Positions 8,637 to 16,422 of a stretch of 64,000 nt of DNA are shown here, in pieces (position 1 is the first letter of the stretch; each line of letters opens with the position of its first letter). The stretch spans positions 496,001-560,000 of the forward strand of contig NC_007953.1 in the NCBI RefSeq assembly GCF_000013645.1, written 5' to 3'. The translations under genes and the position numbers were made by a program. This stretch comes from Paraburkholderia xenovorans LB400. Its GTDB lineage: Bacteria > Pseudomonadota > Gammaproteobacteria > Burkholderiales > Burkholderiaceae. The notes under the pieces are model-generated. The model saw nothing but the letters and a program-made list of their open reading frames with translations. It searched no databases and was not told the origin of the DNA.

Positions 8637-8834
8637 TCAAAACTTCTTGCCGATTCCTGCGGTCAGTAGGATCTGGTGATTATTGGACGACGCTGTGCCA
8701 CTCAACTGAGCTTGATGCGTCGCGCCACCAGCGCGTTGCCAACCCGCCATGAAGAACAGATGGGTGGTTTTTGAGAAAAAATAATCTGTTACCACAGCGA
8801 CCTGATTGAAATTAGATTTCGAATTAGAGAATGA
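8637..8834 (-). pseudogene. Porin C-terminal remnant, cut by an IS110-family element
   Basis: The last 65 or so codons of a Gram-negative trimeric porin survive: NQVAVVTDYFFSKTTHLFF, MAGWQRAGGATHQAQLSG, and the terminal ILLTAGIGKKF with the usual C-terminal Phe that the BAM machinery recognises. Homology stops at 8834, exactly where the inverted repeat of the neighbouring insertion sequence begins (8835). No N-terminal porin sequence was found beyond the IS elements. Confidence 0.75.
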
Positions 8835-8938
8835 AAGGGACTTCCCCGTCCCGAGGCTGCGGCGGAAGCCGCGAGTCGGCATCAATGTGCCAAGATGAAG
8901 TTGCGAACGTTCATCGACACCAGCGAGAGGGGAAGTCC

Positions 8939-9964
8939 ATGCCTATTGTCACTATCGGAATCGATCTTGCCAAGAATATATTCGCGGTTCACGGTGTGGA
9001 CGAAGCCGGTAAAGCGATGCTGATCAAGCCACGTGTGCCGCGTGATCAGCTGGCGACGTTGATTGCGCAGTTGCCAGCGTGCCTCATCGGCATGGAGGCC
9101 TGCTCCGGTGCGCATCACTGGGCCCGCCTCTTCCAGCAGCATGGCCATACCGTCAAGCTCATGGCGCCCAACCTTGTGGCGCCTTATCGCATGTCGGGCA
9201 AGCGAGGCAAGAACGACGCGGCGGATGCTGCTGCGATCTGCGAAGCCGTGGCGCGCCCAAGCATGCGTTTCGTGCCGCTGAAGGACGAACATCAGCAGGC
9301 AACGCTTTGCCTGCACCGGACACGACAAGGTTTCGTTGAAGAGCGAACCGCGACCTACAACCGGTTGCGAGGCCTGCTCCCGGAATTCGGTGTAGTGCTA
9401 CCCCAGAGCCCGGAGAAGTTGCGTAGGTACGTCACGGAACACCTGGACGCATTGCCAGGCTGGGCGAAGCGTAGCATCGGCGATCTGCTTGAGCATGCCG
9501 GCCATATCGAGGATCGCCTGCTCGAATACGACCGTGCGATCGCTGAGATCGCGCGTGAGGATGCGCGCAGCAAGAGACTGATGCAGTTGCGCGGCGTCGG
9601 CCCAACCACGGCCAGCGCGTTGCTCGCCAGTATCGGTGCCGGGCGCGACTTCAGAAACGGCCGACAGGTAGCAGCCTGGATCGGACTCACGCCCGGTCAA
9701 TACAGCAGTGGCGGCAAGGCGCGGCTGGGCAGCATCACGAAGGCAGGCGACGCCTATCTGCGCGGGTTGCTGGTCAACGGTGCCCGCGCCGTCATTGCCA
9801 ATCTCGGCGAGAAACAGGATCGTTTCAGCCGTTGGGTCCGAACCCTGATCGAGCGCCGTGGCTACTGGCGAGCTGCTGTCGCGATTGCCGCAAAGAACGC
9901 GAGATTGGCTTGGGCCTCGTTGAAATATGGCGAGGACTTCAAGCTCGAACCTGCGGCAGACTGA
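8939..9964 (+). CDS. IS110-family transposase (IS1111-like)
   Basis: 341 aa from an ATG with GAGGGGAAG just upstream. DEDD domain motifs are GIDLAKNIFAVHGVDE, CLIGMEACSGAHHWAR and GKNDAADAAAICEAVARP. The C-terminal part has LRGVGPTTASALLASIGAG, VAAWIGLTPGQYSSGGKAR and the GSITKAGDAYLRGLLVNGAR serine-region block. It appears complete and possibly active. It is clearly different from the transposase at 6700 (similar family, low identity by eye), so these are two separate elements, not copies. Confidence 0.92.
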   Translation: MPIVTIGIDLAKNIFAVHGVDEAGKAMLIKPRVPRDQLATLIAQLPACLIGMEACSGAHHWARLFQQHGHTVKLMAPNLVAPYRMSGKRGKNDAADAAAICEAVARPSMRFVPLKDEHQQATLCLHRTRQGFVEERTATYNRLRGLLPEFGVVLPQSPEKLRRYVTEHLDALPGWAKRSIGDLLEHAGHIEDRLLEYDRAIAEIAREDARSKRLMQLRGVGPTTASALLASIGAGRDFRNGRQVAAWIGLTPGQYSSGGKARLGSITKAGDAYLRGLLVNGARAVIANLGEKQDRFSRWVRTLIERRGYWRAAVAIAAKNARLAWASLKYGEDFKLEPAAD

Positions 9965-10277
9965 GTTCGATTCGAGCCTGTCGATCTACCAATGCCTGGA
10001 CGCGAGCACGGACATCATGAGCACATAGAAGCGATCACTTTGCACTGCCAGCGGTGATGTGAAGCGGGTTGGACCCGCGCGGGGCGTACCTGGCTAACAC
10101 GGCGGGGATATCCATTCCCGGCTAGAGAATGAGACCCCTGCGCGCGTCTTTCATCAGGGTCCGGGCCATTGGTCCAACATGACCGGTTGTAGAACCGCAG
10201 TCCTTCACCTTCTCACATACACCAGCGCGGCATTGCAGCATGTATCGACATGCAAACCTCGATTGAGCTTGTGCTCA
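9965..10277 (+). ncRNA. Candidate bridge-RNA-bearing 3' region of the IS1111-like element
   Basis: No gene fits this stretch, which lies inside the element between the transposase stop and the right inverted repeat. It has structured GC-rich blocks, for example GCGGGTTGGACCCGC at about 10062-10076, which folds on itself. IS110-family elements encode a guide (bridge) RNA in a non-coding end, and in the IS1111 branch this lies downstream of the transposase. The assignment rests on that family rule and position, not on a recognised RNA sequence. Confidence 0.35.
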
Positions 10278-10293
10278 ACGGGGAAGCCCTTGT

Positions 10294-11148
10294 AGCGTGT
10301 TAGGTACTTTGGATAATGGGCACAGCATGGACGAGCATGAGCATGGCGAATACGACGAAGTGCAGGCCTGCCAGGGTTTCGGGCAGGCGCTCGTAGTCGC
10401 GTGCCAGCCGCCGGAAGCGGTTAAGCCAGCCGAAGCTGCGTTCAACCACCCAGCGACGCGGCAACAGCACGAAACCTTTCTTCGCCTCGGGCAGTTTGAT
10501 GACCTGCAATTCCATGCCTTCGTCGCGCGCAGCCTGTGCAGCGGTATCACCCGTATAGCCCTGGTCGGCAAAGGCGAGTTTCACCGTCTGACCCGTGACG
10601 TGCTGAACCTGACGCGCCAGCTCGCCCACCTGCGCGCGCTCCTGTTCGTTGGCGGGCGTGATGTGTACCGCGAGCAGCAGGCCCAGCGTGTCAACGGCCA
10701 TATGGACTTTGCTGCCTCGTTTGCGTTTGTGACCGTCATAGCCTGCGCGTGGTCCGCTTTCGCACGTGGACTGCAACGTGCGCCCATCGAGAATCACCGC
10801 ACTGGGCTGGCCCTGGCGCTCCTGTGCCACACGCAGCACCGAGCGCAAATCGTTGACCATCGCCTTGAAGCAACCCGCATTGAGCCAGCGCTGCGTTTGT
10901 TGATAAACCAACTCCCACGGCGGGAAGTTGGTCGGCAGCATGCGCCACGATGCTCCGGCGCGCGCCATCCAGCGCAGCGCGTTGAACATTTCACGCAGTT
11001 CGTATCGGCGCTGCGGCGCGCCTTCGTTCATCAAGACCAGGTAGGGAGCGGCGAAGCTCCATTCCTCGTCCGAAACGTCCGTGGGGTATGGCTTGCGTTC
11101 TGGCATTGCGCCAGGTTACCAGGTTTGACACAAAGTGCCTAACACGCT
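10294..11148 (-). mobile_element. IS5-family insertion sequence (about 855 bases)
   Basis: Terminal inverted repeats of 18 bases with one mismatch bound the element: AGCGTGTTAGGTACTTTG at 10294-10311 and its reverse complement (with C for T) at 11131-11148. The single transposase gene fills the space between, and its stop codon lies inside the left repeat. Flanking bases do not show an obvious target duplication. The left end lies 3 bases from the right repeat of the IS1111-like element. Confidence 0.85.
10300..11106 (-). CDS. IS5-family DDE transposase
   Basis: 268 aa, full length for a single-frame IS5-type transposase. The N-terminal DUF4096-like domain is YPTDVSDEEWSFAAPYL to GASWRMLPTNFPPW. 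The DDE catalytic core shows ILDGRTLQS (first D), FADQGYTGD (second D) and the RRWVVERSFGWLNRFRRLARDYE block (E). It appears intact and sits between well-matched terminal repeats, so the copy could be active. Confidence 0.93.
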   Translation of the reverse strand: MPERKPYPTDVSDEEWSFAAPYLVLMNEGAPQRRYELREMFNALRWMARAGASWRMLPTNFPPWELVYQQTQRWLNAGCFKAMVNDLRSVLRVAQERQGQPSAVILDGRTLQSTCESGPRAGYDGHKRKRGSKVHMAVDTLGLLLAVHITPANEQERAQVGELARQVQHVTGQTVKLAFADQGYTGDTAAQAARDEGMELQVIKLPEAKKGFVLLPRRWVVERSFGWLNRFRRLARDYERLPETLAGLHFVVFAMLMLVHAVPIIQST

Positions 11149-11568
11149 CTTCTATGGGGAACTAAAAGTCAAGCCCGGTTATAAACATTCTGTTATACGA
11201 AGTAAATCTCCTTGTCCGGCCTCTACGGCCAGCCTGCGCGGTCACCTACCATGACCAGGCGCAGGCTGGCCGTAGAGGCCGTTGCGTAAAGAACGGTACC
11301 GACGCTCATCGCGTAAACCTTGTTGCAGCCGGGCATGTCAATGTCATTCAGGTCAGGGTGTCTGTTGACCGGTCAGTGCCGGGTCGACCTTCTATCCGTG
11401 CCGGCCTGACAGGCCGGTCACCTCATGCCGCATGCGCGAAGCGCTGGCGCCACCCTGTTACCGACGCGCCCCATCTAGGGAAACGGCCACCCGCAGTGGG
11501 TAGCCCGAGCGTGTTCCGGGCGCGTTGACCTTTACATGCTGTTGCTGCATCCGATGTCATTCAGTCAT
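11149..11568. other. Intergenic, with one strong hairpin
   Basis: 420 bases between the IS5-family element and the third IS110-type transposase. Apart from the long perfect inverted repeat at 11217-11281, I see no gene, and no porin or other remnant that would continue genes broken further left. Confidence 0.5.
11217..11281. terminator. Perfect 23-base inverted repeat (strong hairpin)
   Basis: Arms at 11217-11239 and 11259-11281 are exact reverse complements; the stem extends by GGTCA/TGACC after a 2-base bulge, leaving a loop of about 7. It is too perfect to be chance. No U-run follows on either strand, so a bidirectional terminator, an IS-associated structure or a repetitive extragenic element are all possible. 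Confidence 0.55.
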
Positions 11569-12720
11569 TCAGGCCCTCACGGTGTTGACGTCGCGCGGCT
11601 TGAATATCGCGCCGACGGGGATCTCGCCGTGCTCGAGATAACGCCACAGGGCGATCGCCAGACGGCGTGCGAGCGCGACGATACCGATGCGCCGCATCCG
11701 CTTGCCGGTACCGGCAAAGCGCTCGTTGAACCAGTGGCTGAGCTGGCTGCCGGGCTGCAGGCGCAGCCAGCTCCAGGCGAGCTCGACCATCAGCCAGCGA
11801 CATCGCCGGTTGCCCGCCTTGCTGATACCGAGTTCAACCTCGCTGGTGCCGCTGGCGTACGGCGTGGGCGTCAGGCCCAGACAGCCGGCCACTTCGCGGC
11901 GGTTGCGAAACTGCCGCCAGCCGAACAGTTCCCTGACAAGCGTCCACGCGCTGCCTGCACCGATGCCGGCAAGCTGGGCGAGCAGCGCCATGCCGGGATG
12001 TGCGCCGCTGCGCACCTGCCGCTCCTGCTGCACTTCGAGCAGGCGGATCTGCTGGTGCACCAGCACGAGCCGCTCACATTCGCGGTCAATCTCGGCGCGC
12101 AGCCCGGGCGCCAGCAGCTCGCGCTGACTGGTCCACCAGTGCGTCCAGATGCGACCGCCGACAGACCGGATCCGAAGGTTGTGCAGTACCAGCAGGGAGC
12201 GGATCCGGTTGGTGTGCGCGGTCTGCTCTTTGCGCAGGCGTTCGAGCTCACGGTGCAGGCGCCGGTCGTCCTCCTGCTCGGGCGTGGGAATGCGTGCCAC
12301 CGCCCACACGCGCCGCTCGCCCGCGTAATAGCGCATGAGCATCGACAGCAGCTTGTCGCTGTCAAGCCGGTCTGTCTTGGCGCGACGCGCACGGCGGTTC
12401 ACCTCGATGCTGGCCGAATCCACCACGAGATTGACGATGCCCTGTTCAGCCAGCCAGCGGTGCAGCCAGAAACCGTCGCGGCCTGCTTCATAACAGCTGT
12501 AGACGGGTGCGTCGGCGCCGAGATGGCAACGCGCCCTGGCGTTGGCGATGGCGGTGAGAACCGCCGCGGTATCGCCGGCGGCGACCGTACAGCGGCTGGG
12601 CGCGCGCTGGCCATCACCCAGTGAGAGCTTCCAGTTCCTCTCGCCCAGTTCAAAAGCCATGTACAGGCGGCCACCTGCCGTCGTATTCTGCCCACGGAGG
12701 GCTGTGTCAGGCGTATCCAT
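11569..12720 (-). CDS. IS110-family transposase (long variant)
   Basis: 383 aa from the ATG giving MDTPDTALRGQ, with AAGGAG 7 bases upstream. The DEDD domain is present in variant form: YMAFELGERNWKLSLGDG, YSCYEAGRDGFWLHRWL and RAKTDRLDSDKLLSMLMRY. The C-terminal Transposase_20 part has LAGIGAGSAWTLVREL, VAGCLGLTPTPYASGTSE and GISKAGNRRCRWLMVELAW. It belongs to a different IS110 subgroup from the two genes to the left, being longer with a coiled linker rich in Arg and Glu. Its element ends were not identified. Confidence 0.88.
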   Translation of the reverse strand: MDTPDTALRGQNTTAGGRLYMAFELGERNWKLSLGDGQRAPSRCTVAAGDTAAVLTAIANARARCHLGADAPVYSCYEAGRDGFWLHRWLAEQGIVNLVVDSASIEVNRRARRAKTDRLDSDKLLSMLMRYYAGERRVWAVARIPTPEQEDDRRLHRELERLRKEQTAHTNRIRSLLVLHNLRIRSVGGRIWTHWWTSQRELLAPGLRAEIDRECERLVLVHQQIRLLEVQQERQVRSGAHPGMALLAQLAGIGAGSAWTLVRELFGWRQFRNRREVAGCLGLTPTPYASGTSEVELGISKAGNRRCRWLMVELAWSWLRLQPGSQLSHWFNERFAGTGKRMRRIGIVALARRLAIALWRYLEHGEIPVGAIFKPRDVNTVRA

Positions 12721-12888
12721 TTGCGTGCTCCTTCGGAGAAAACGAGTGTGCAAGTCCCGTTTTACTCCAGTCGGGCTTTCTGTCGCTGCCCTCCCACATA
12801 GCATCTAGCGGGGAATGCGCACGGTCAGGTCGGCCAACGTGCCAATGCCGGGCGCGCGCAGCGCCTTCGCAGTTCTCGCGGAGAACTA

Positions 12889-13239
12889 TCATTCGATATC
12901 GCTGCTGATCTGCGGCTCCGGCGCTGACAATGACCGGAGCATCCCGATCGCGTGCGTCACCGCCGTGGCACGCTTGATACGTTCGGAGGCTGAACGGCCG
13001 AACAGCATGGCGAGATCGTCGCGGTGAAGACTACGGGCCACAGCAACCGGCTGGCGACGGATGCGCCGCGCGGACTGTCCCTCGCTTACGCGACAGGACA
13101 GGTAACGCCGGACCGCTTCCCGCGCCGCCAGGCCTGCATACCAGCCGCGCAGCGTAGCCAGCGAGTCGGCATCGGGAAAGCCGTCCGTTGTCGGCGCGGA
13201 AGCGGGGAGGAGGCGAGGCGGATTTTCATGACCTCGAGC
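12889..13239 (-). pseudogene. DUF3701-type site-specific integrase remnant
   Basis: An open stretch of 116 codons without an ATG reads DADSLATLRGWYAGLAAREA, VRRYLSCRVSEGQSARRIRR, QPVAVARSLHRDDLAMLFG, then SASERIKRATAVTHAIGMLR. This is the N-terminal accessory region (DUF3701) found before the tyrosine-recombinase domain in many Burkholderia integrases. The catalytic domain with its R-H-R-Y residues is absent, and a stop follows at 12889. It is a decayed relic of an integrase gene. Confidence 0.6.
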
Positions 13240-13479
13240 TTAGTCCATCAACGTGTGCGTTGAGATAAGAAAACTTATCTTCATAGATCGGTCAGCAAAC
13301 TGCAACCGCAGCCTCACCGCCTATGAGCACATCGCCGGGGGCTGCTTCCGCCTTCACGACCGCGTTTTGTCGACCCAACTCGGTTGTTTGACATGCCTCC
13401 TTCGAAAGGGTCGCTTTCGAAGCACAACGGCCACACAGGTTTTGCGATTCAACCGGTGTCGGACGTTGATAACGGAAAC

Positions 13480-13650
13480 ACCCACGCGTTTGAGAACATG
13501 TTGATTGCGTGTCGATGTTCGCAAATCGCAAATGCCTTCCGGCCTTTTGATAGCGGCCCTTCAGTGTTTCGAATGCAACTATCGCGGAGTGATCAGCCAC
13601 GGGCAAATACTGGCAATCAACGATGATTTTTTCACATCGGTGGGGATAAA
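13480..13650 (-). pseudogene. SulP-type anion transporter remnant (STAS domain fragment)
   Basis: A short stretch reads KIIVDCQYLPVADHSAIVAF, then ETLKGRYQKAGRHLRFANI. This is the core of a STAS domain (beta strand, DHSAI loop, helix), as found at the C-terminus of SulP transporters. The membrane part is not recognisable upstream, and the sequence after FANIDTQSTC is no longer family-like. The local minus-strand frame is longer (13292-13774), but only this part is convincing. Confidence 0.5.
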
Positions 13651-14209
13651 AAGAGGATGAACAGAGGATGATGATCCCGCTCGCCGCTCCTGATAACCGT
13701 TTCGTTGCCAGTCTTATCGGCAGTTCGTCGATGAATTTTCTGCAAGCAACGGTGGAGGGTGACGGCCAGCTCACGCGAGGCCAGGTTTCCAGTTAGCCGT
13801 GTCGGACCATATCGCCGCATGCTCAAGGAATCGTCGGAAACGAAGGTCGTCGCCGACATTCGTTCCGAGCATCTTTTTCCGGTCACGGACGGTGACACGG
13901 CCAGAGACTCTGCCGGCGGCTGGGTGCAAGGGCGTATCGAACTGGTCGAACCACCCGGTTCGCTGGTGATGGTTCAGGTCATGGTGGGCTACTCGGTGAT
14001 CGTTGCGCAGTTCGAGCGTCCGCCCGGCTTCGATGTAGGCAGGGCGATCATCTTGCAGCACAAGATCTACGCGCCGCACGCATTTGACGTCGGCACAGAG
14101 CGCTCCGTACTTGCTGCTCCCCTCAGAGTCCCCTGCGGAGTTTGGCAGTGCATGAGCGAACGCTTCGAACCGTACTCCTAACGAACTGAAAAAGTCATAG
14201 CAGCCAGCC
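13651..14209. other. Unassigned stretch among pseudogenes
   Basis: Overlapping open frames exist on both strands (plus 13759-14181; minus 13771-14433), but neither shows a motif I recognise and neither has a convincing ribosome site. Given decayed genes on both sides, this is probably degenerate coding DNA. Confidence 0.4.
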
Positions 14210-14556
14210 ATGAAAAAAATTTTCAATGATCCATCGAATGTTGTCAAATCAGCGCCGCGGTATTGCCGGGACGGTACCCGCCGATGCTCTGACGACACCG
14301 AGCACCGCGCTTGCAGCGCTGGGGACTGCTTTGCGCGGGGCGATTGCGGGGCAGTTCCGGGCCGGTCTATGCCACCGCGCTGGTTCGTGCCTCGCGTAGT
14401 TTCTCCGACTCCTCTGCTCCAACCGCGCAGCAATGGGTCGCCGCCTTCAGGAGCGCCGCTGATGCCATCAGTGAGCTACGCGGGGCTAAGCCGGCCGACC
14501 GCACCATGCTCGACGCCCTCGTCCCCGCAATCGAGGCGTTCGACAGTGGCCTCTAA
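14210..14556 (+). pseudogene. Dihydroxyacetone kinase remnant (DhaK start fused to DhaL piece)
   Basis: It starts MKKIFNDPSNVV, the standard beginning of DhaK-type dihydroxyacetone kinases, then loses frame within 15 codons. In another frame the DhaL (ATP-binding) middle appears: SSGPVYATALVRASRSFS, WVAAFRSAADAISELRGAKP and ADRTMLDALVPAIEAF, ending at a stop at 14554. Most of the roughly 570-residue protein is missing, so an internal deletion and frameshifts have destroyed it. It directly precedes enolase and triosephosphate isomerase relics. Confidence 0.65.
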
Positions 14557-14579
14557 TCCGGTCTGGACGCATCTGGCGC

Positions 14580-15525
14580 CTGGGGAGTGGTGGCCGTCGC
14601 GAAGGCTGCCGCTGTATCGCTACTTCGGCGGCTCGGGCGCGATGCAACTGCCGGTGCCGATGATGAACATCGTCAACGGCGGCGCGCACGCGAACAACAG
14701 CCTGGATATCCAGGAATTCATGATCGTGCCGGTCAGCCAGCCGAGCTTCCGCGAAGCACTGCGCTGCGGCGCCGAAGTGTTTCACGCATTGAAGAAGATC
14801 CTGTCGGATCGCGGCATGAGCACGGCGGTGGGCGATGAAGGCGGCTTCGCGCCGAACTTCGGCAGCAACGACGAATGCCTGTCGACCATCCTGCAAGCAA
14901 TCGAAAAAGCAGGCTACCGTGCCGGCGAAGACGTGCTGCTCGCGCTCGACTGCGCAGCCAGCGAGTTCTACCACGACGGCAAGTACCAGTTGGCCGGCGA
15001 AGGCCTGCAACTGTCGTCGACGGAATTCGCGGACTACCTGGCGAATCTCGCCGACAAGTTCCCGATCGTGTCGATCGAGGACGGCATGCACGAAAGCGAC
15101 TGGGCGGGCTGGAAGACGCTGACCGACAAGCTCGGCAAGAAAATCCAGCTGGTGGGCGACGATCTGTTCGTCACCAACACGCGCATTCTGAAGGAAGGCA
15201 TCGAGAAGGGCATCGCGAACTCGATCCTGATCATGATCAACCAGATCGGCACGCTGACGGGAAACTTTCGCGGCGATCGAAATGGCCAAGCGCGCCGGCT
15301 ACACGGCTGTGATCTCGCATCGTTCGGGCGAAACCGAAGATTCGACGATTGCGGATATCGCCGTCGGTCTGAACGCCGGGCAGATCAAGACGGGTTCGCT
15401 GTCGCGTTCGGACCGCATTTCGAAGTACAACCAGTTGCTGCGCATTGAAGAAGACCTTGGGGCGATATCGCCGGCTACCCGGACAGATCGGCGTTCTACA
15501 CCATCCAGGGCGCGAAGTCCCGAGG
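14580..15525 (+). pseudogene. eno: Enolase pseudogene (5' truncated, frameshifted)
   Basis: About two thirds of an enolase is readable: LPLYRYFGGSGAMQLPVPMM, GGAHANNSLDIQEFMIVPVS, GDEGGFAPNFGSNDECL, LALDCAASEF, FPIVSIEDGMHESDW and LVGDDLFVTNTRILKEGI. The metal ligands D, E and D are preserved. The N-terminal 130 or so residues are gone. An extra G near 15260 shifts the frame (the family NQIGTLTETFAAIEMAKR reads across two frames), and a further insertion near 15463 breaks the C-terminus. Remaining codons are hardly changed, so decay is recent. Confidence 0.85.
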
Positions 15526-15601
15526 GCGTCAAGCCTGCCGCAAAGCGAAGTGTGCAGCAACTCCCCGGCGCGCAAGCGCGTAGATCAACATGGAGATCGA
15601 A

Positions 15602-15765
15602 ATGCGCAAAAAGTGGTGATGGGCAACTGGAAGATGAATGGACAGCTTCAACCAATAGCCGCCTGGCGCAGATATCAAGGACGACCCGTAGCGGTATGCG
15701 TTTCCTTTCTTCAGGTGCCCGAAACGCGAGCGATATGCGTCGCTACGAAGGAAAGTGATTGGAGC
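15602..15765 (+). pseudogene. tpiA: Triosephosphate isomerase remnant
   Basis: An ATG at 15602 starts MRKK, then a one-base shift in an A-run gives KVVMGNWKMNGQLQPIAA, the invariant TIM N-terminus with the catalytic Asn and Lys. After an internal deletion comes RPVAVCVSFLQVPET, the next beta strand. Nothing of the catalytic His/Glu region follows. With the dihydroxyacetone kinase and enolase relics it marks a former triose-metabolism gene set. Confidence 0.65.
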
Positions 15766-16422
15766 ATGCTTCCTCACGGCATTATGGTTATCCCGAGTCA
15801 CCTCTTGCTGCAGGATTTCCCATCAGCTTTTGTTATAACGTCAAGGAAGATTTGGTATTGGCAAATTAAGGGGGGGCCGCCTAAATTCACTGGTAGGCCG
15901 ACGGCGGGGTAGCTACGTCGAATTAGCAATCGTCACGACCGTGCTGCCATCTGTGCATGGCTGTCATATCAGCCGCAGAGCACGAAATACCACCAGTAAA
16001 GAAGCACAGTTCGAAATGGCGGCGAATCATGACGCAACGCAGGTGCGGCGAGAGACTCAAAAGATCCTCCGCAACCGATGTCGGCCCGACTACCGCACAC
16101 GTTGCAGCGCCATTAGAACGCATAGGGAGATTATTTTGGAACCAGCCTGCATCTCACAAATCGCCTGATTTTTATAATTCTTCGCTGAAAAAGAGTGATT
16201 TTTCAAAAATAAAAAAGTAGATTTCCGCGAAAGATAAACGGAAATTTCCATACTGAAATAACGCGGCAAGATCGCACGCTAGCGTAAAAGTATCAAGATT
16301 GAAAAGTCAGTGTTCCAGGTGTCACTACCATTGCCTGGAAAAGTATGAAAAAAGCCGTTGTGGCAAGGTTTTATTCAAGGTTGTGACAAAGATAAGATTA
16401 TTAAAATATATGGAGACTTATT
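15766..16422. other. AT-rich intergenic region upstream of the porin
   Basis: No gene supported. From about 16130 the composition becomes strongly AT-rich. It contains TATAAT at 16173-16178 (possible -10, without a good -35) and a GAAAAA/TTTTTC hairpin at about 16186-16203. It probably holds the porin promoter and a long 5' leader. Confidence 0.45.

Larger units (their letters stand above)
8835..10291 (+). mobile_element. IS1111-like IS110-family insertion sequence (about 1.46 kb)
   Basis: The ends are marked by an inverted repeat: the left 8835-8849, read in reverse, is ACGGGGAAGTCCCTT, and the right 10278-10291 is ACGGGGAAGCCCTT (one-base gap). The left end sits exactly at the porin break. 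A further copy of the core, GGGGAAGTCC, overlaps the ribosome site of the transposase at 8929-8938. About 310 bases of non-coding DNA lie between the transposase stop and the right repeat, as expected for the IS1111 branch. An IS5-family element starts 3 bases past the right repeat. Confidence 0.75.

Noticed and set aside
6700..9964. Composite transposon formed by two IS110-type genes around the lipoprotein
   Set aside because: The two transposases are different family members with different repeats, and IS110-type elements do not normally mobilise cargo as pairs.
11217..11281. Integron attC site
   Set aside because: The repeat is too perfect, lacks the GTTRRRY core and the unpaired bases of attC, and no cassette genes are present.
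13771..14433. 220-codon minus-strand frame and the 140-codon plus-strand frame over the same bases
   Set aside because: Neither shows a family motif; flanked by pseudogenes. Left as unassigned rather than called genes.
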